From JACRLV01 sp045863555 (GTDB lineage: Bacteria; Planctomycetota; Phycisphaerae; UBA1845; Fen-1342), in NCBI GenBank assembly GCA_045863555.1, contig BTUU01000005.1, positions 248,001-312,000 on the forward strand: a stretch of DNA of 64,000 bases. Reading direction: 5' to 3'. The notes under the pieces are model-generated. The model had not been told where the DNA came from. It did no database searches and saw nothing but the letters and a program-made list of their open reading frames with translations. A program made the translations under genes and the position numbers. Within the stretch, counting starts at the first letter, position 1, and every line of letters starts with the position of its first letter. This document shows positions 62,109 through 64,000 of this stretch, piece after piece.

Positions 62109-63371
62109 ATGAGGACCACGTCTGCCTCGATCGTGGGCGCTGCGCTCGCGATCCTGCTCGCCTCTGCCGTGTCTGCCGACGACTGGCCGCAGTTCCGCGG
62201 CCCCAAGCGTGACAACCGCTCCGCCGAGACCGGGCTGATCCGCCAGTTTCCGGAGGGCGGGCCGAAGGTGCTCTGGTCGACGGAAGTCTGCCAGGGCTAC
62301 GCCGGTGCGGCGATTCACTCCGGCCGGGTTTACCTGAACGACTACGTGGAGGCGGACGGCAAGTGGCTGGTCCGCTGCCTGGGGCTGGAGGATGGAAAGG
62401 AACTCTGGCGGTACGAGGAAGCAAAGCGCATCCGGCCGAATCACGGGATCACGCGCACGGTCCCGGCGGTGGACGGGCAGTCGGTGTATTCGGTCGATCC
62501 GAAGTGCGTGCTGCACTGCTTCGACGCGGCGACGGGCAAGCAGCGCTGGGAGCGGAACCTCGTCACCGATTACAAGACGGCGATTCCGCCGTGGTATGCG
62601 GGGCAGTGCCCGCTGATCGAGGGCGATCGGATCCTCATCGCGCCGGGCGGCTCCGCACTGGCCGTAGCACTGGACAAGCAGACGGGCAAGGAACTCTGGG
62701 CGAGCCCGAACGCGGACAACTGGCCGATGTCGCACAGCTCGCTGATGCCGGCGGAACTGGGCGGCGTGCGGCAGTACGTGTACGCGGCGCTGCCGGGGCT
62801 GGCGGGTGTGTCGGCGGCGGATGGGAAGGTGCTGTGGCGCTTCCCGTGGAAATTCAATGTGGCGGTCGCGCCGTCCGCGCTGCCGATCGACGGCGAGCGC
62901 GTGTTCATGAGCGCTGGTTACGACGCGGGCGGCGTGATGCTGCGGATTCGCCGCGAGGGCGAGGCGCAGGCGGCGGAGAAGGTGTTCGAGCTGCCCGCGA
63001 CGGACTGGAACGCCGAGGTGCACACGCCGATTCTGCATGAGAACCACCTGTTCGGCGTGGGCAAGAAGAAACGTGGCCTGTTCACGTGCCTGGATCTCGA
63101 CGGAAAGATTGTCTGGACCAGCGAGGGCAAGGCGTCGTTCGGACTGGGCAGTTTCCTGTATGCCGACGGGATGTTCTTCGTGCTCGACGGCGACACGGGC
63201 ACGCTGCGGCTCGTCGAGGCGGGAACGAAAGAGTATCGCGAACTCGGCAAGGCCAGTGTGCTGAGCGGCGACAACGTCTGGGGCCCGATGGCGCTTTCGG
63301 ACGGGCGGCTCGTGCTGCGGGACATGAGCCGGATGGTCTGCATCGACGTGCGGAGCCGAAATGCAGAATGA
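62109..63371 (+). CDS. PQQ-like beta-propeller exported protein
   Basis: 420 aa. A signal peptide (about 1-23) is followed by WPQFRGPKRDNRSAETGL, the usual start of planctomycete PQQ-like repeat proteins. Blades have WLVRCLGLEDGKELWRYEE, CFDAATGKQRWERNL and VSAADGKVLWRFPW. No enzymatic residues are seen; it may bind a ligand or partner outside the cytoplasm. The last residues and the stop codon are provided by the AATGCAG repeat. Confidence 0.88.
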   Translation: MRTTSASIVGAALAILLASAVSADDWPQFRGPKRDNRSAETGLIRQFPEGGPKVLWSTEVCQGYAGAAIHSGRVYLNDYVEADGKWLVRCLGLEDGKELWRYEEAKRIRPNHGITRTVPAVDGQSVYSVDPKCVLHCFDAATGKQRWERNLVTDYKTAIPPWYAGQCPLIEGDRILIAPGGSALAVALDKQTGKELWASPNADNWPMSHSSLMPAELGGVRQYVYAALPGLAGVSAADGKVLWRFPWKFNVAVAPSALPIDGERVFMSAGYDAGGVMLRIRREGEAQAAEKVFELPATDWNAEVHTPILHENHLFGVGKKKRGLFTCLDLDGKIVWTSEGKASFGLGSFLYADGMFFVLDGDTGTLRLVEAGTKEYRELGKASVLSGDNVWGPMALSDGRLVLRDMSRMVCIDVRSRNAE

Positions 63372-63387
63372 AGAATGCAGAATGCAG
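63360..63387. repeat. Heptamer tandem repeat, AATGCAG x 4
   Basis: Four 7-bp units, one of them AATGAAG. Because each unit has an ATG and the unit length is not a multiple of three, starts are offered in all three frames. The variant unit supplies the TGA stop of the preceding gene, and the last ATG (63382) is in frame with the next gene. Confidence 0.85.
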
Positions 63388-64000
63388 AACGGGGGCGGGG
63401 CGGCAGATTCGGCTGCGCCGGTTGGTGTGATTGCATCTGCCGAAATGCCCTCGACCCGGCGGCGTTATGCGCATGCGCGGACAATCGGCGCGGACGGGCC
63501 GGATCGCTTCCGCTCCGCGCTGCGCGGAATCGCCTGCGCGGCCGATGGCGGGCTTTACGCGGCCGGAGATCGGAAAGTCGTGCAGTACGGGCCTGGGGGG
63601 GAGGCCCGTCGCACATGGGAGATCGGCGGCGCGGCGCTGTGCGTCGCGCCGCAACCGGGCGGCTGCATCTTCGTTGGCCGGCCGGGAGCGCTCGAGATTT
63701 TTGAGGTGTCGGGCTGCACGGCGGATGTCTGGTCGGAGGCGGAGCGCCTGGGAATGCCGACGGCGATCGGTTTTTTCAAGCGTGAGGTTCTGGTCGGCGA
63801 TTTCGCGGGGCGATGCATCCGCCGATTTGATCGCGACGGGCGGTTTCTGAACGGCATCGGCACGCGGCCGCCCGCGGTCGGATTTCGCGTCTGCAACGGC
63901 TGCCTCGATTTCGCGGTGGACGGCGAGGGGATCGTGCACGTCGCCGATCCCGGGCGGCATCGCGTATCGCGTTTCACCCGCGAGGGTGAACTGCTCGGAT
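63382..64000 (+). CDS. NHL/six-bladed beta-propeller protein (3' part outside window)
   Basis: 206 codons to the window end. The first ATG lies in the heptamer repeat; Met at 63445 (MPSTRRRYAHARTIG) is an alternative. Blades include GIACAADGGLYAAGDRKVVQYGPGG, FFKREVLVGDFAGRCIRRFDRDGRFL and IVHVADPGRHRVSRFTREG, the NHL pattern. There is no signal peptide in the visible part. It follows the PQQ-like gene and is likely co-transcribed. Confidence 0.75.
   Translation, partial: MQNGGGAADSAAPVGVIASAEMPSTRRRYAHARTIGADGPDRFRSALRGIACAADGGLYAAGDRKVVQYGPGGEARRTWEIGGAALCVAPQPGGCIFVGRPGALEIFEVSGCTADVWSEAERLGMPTAIGFFKREVLVGDFAGRCIRRFDRDGRFLNGIGTRPPAVGFRVCNGCLDFAVDGEGIVHVADPGRHRVSRFTREGELLG

Overview
The window is high-GC bacterial DNA, most likely from a planctomycete of the Phycisphaerae type. 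The reasons are two sigma factors of the planctomycete ECF type, each paired with a transmembrane Ser/Thr kinase; a secreted protein with a PEP-CTERM tail and another with a Cys-Gly/hydrophobic/Arg tail; a dockerin-like protein; a tricorn-type protease; and a fused CcoNO oxidase. No rRNA, CRISPR array, prophage or complete insertion sequence was seen. One tRNA gene (Val, CAC) is present.

Layout. 1-2.5 kb (minus): a truncated secreted trypsin-like protease and a large secreted structural protein. 2.9-11.8 kb (plus): two ECF-sigma/kinase pairs around tRNA-Val and an alkaline phosphatase. 11.8-17.4 kb (minus): ComEC, a phosphoesterase, a Trm112-like protein, small conserved proteins and a TIM-barrel isomerase. 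17.8-27.1 kb (minus): a third kinase, an MddA-like methyltransferase and a run of exported proteins (Ser/Arg-rich, dockerin-like, astacin, and a paralogue of the structural protein at 0.7-2.5 kb). 27.1-30.4 kb: repeat-rich DNA around a nuclease-helicase protein. 30.4-40.3 kb: isocitrate dehydrogenase, cystathionine beta-synthase, HD and HDOD proteins, a tricorn-type protease and small membrane proteins. 40.3-49.3 kb (minus): a complete cbb3 oxidase operon with structural genes (ccoNO fusion, ccoQ, ccoP) and maturation genes (ccoG, ccoH, a SafE-type membrane protein, ccoI, ccoS). 49.7-58 kb: mixed genes including McsB, a DUF5678/retropepsin pair, cysteine desulfurase and a secreted Ig-like protein. 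58-64 kb (plus): gcvT, a 2-oxo acid dehydrogenase E2, DinB, and two beta-propeller proteins, the last cut by the window end.

The clearest functional unit is the cbb3 operon, which contains what is needed to build a high-affinity terminal oxidase and supply its copper. The sigma/kinase pairs look like self-contained signalling modules. The exported proteins suggest a cell with a large extracellular programme.

The least explained feature is a 138-139 bp element present twice (30185-30322 minus, 59287-59425 plus). Each copy carries a strong Shine-Dalgarno and a GTG-started seven-residue ORF ending Cys-Val-His-stop. Other unexplained structure includes heptamer tandem repeats sitting on gene ends, a repeat inserted in frame in ccoI, twin palindromes before two small genes, and a leader hairpin before a secreted-protein gene.
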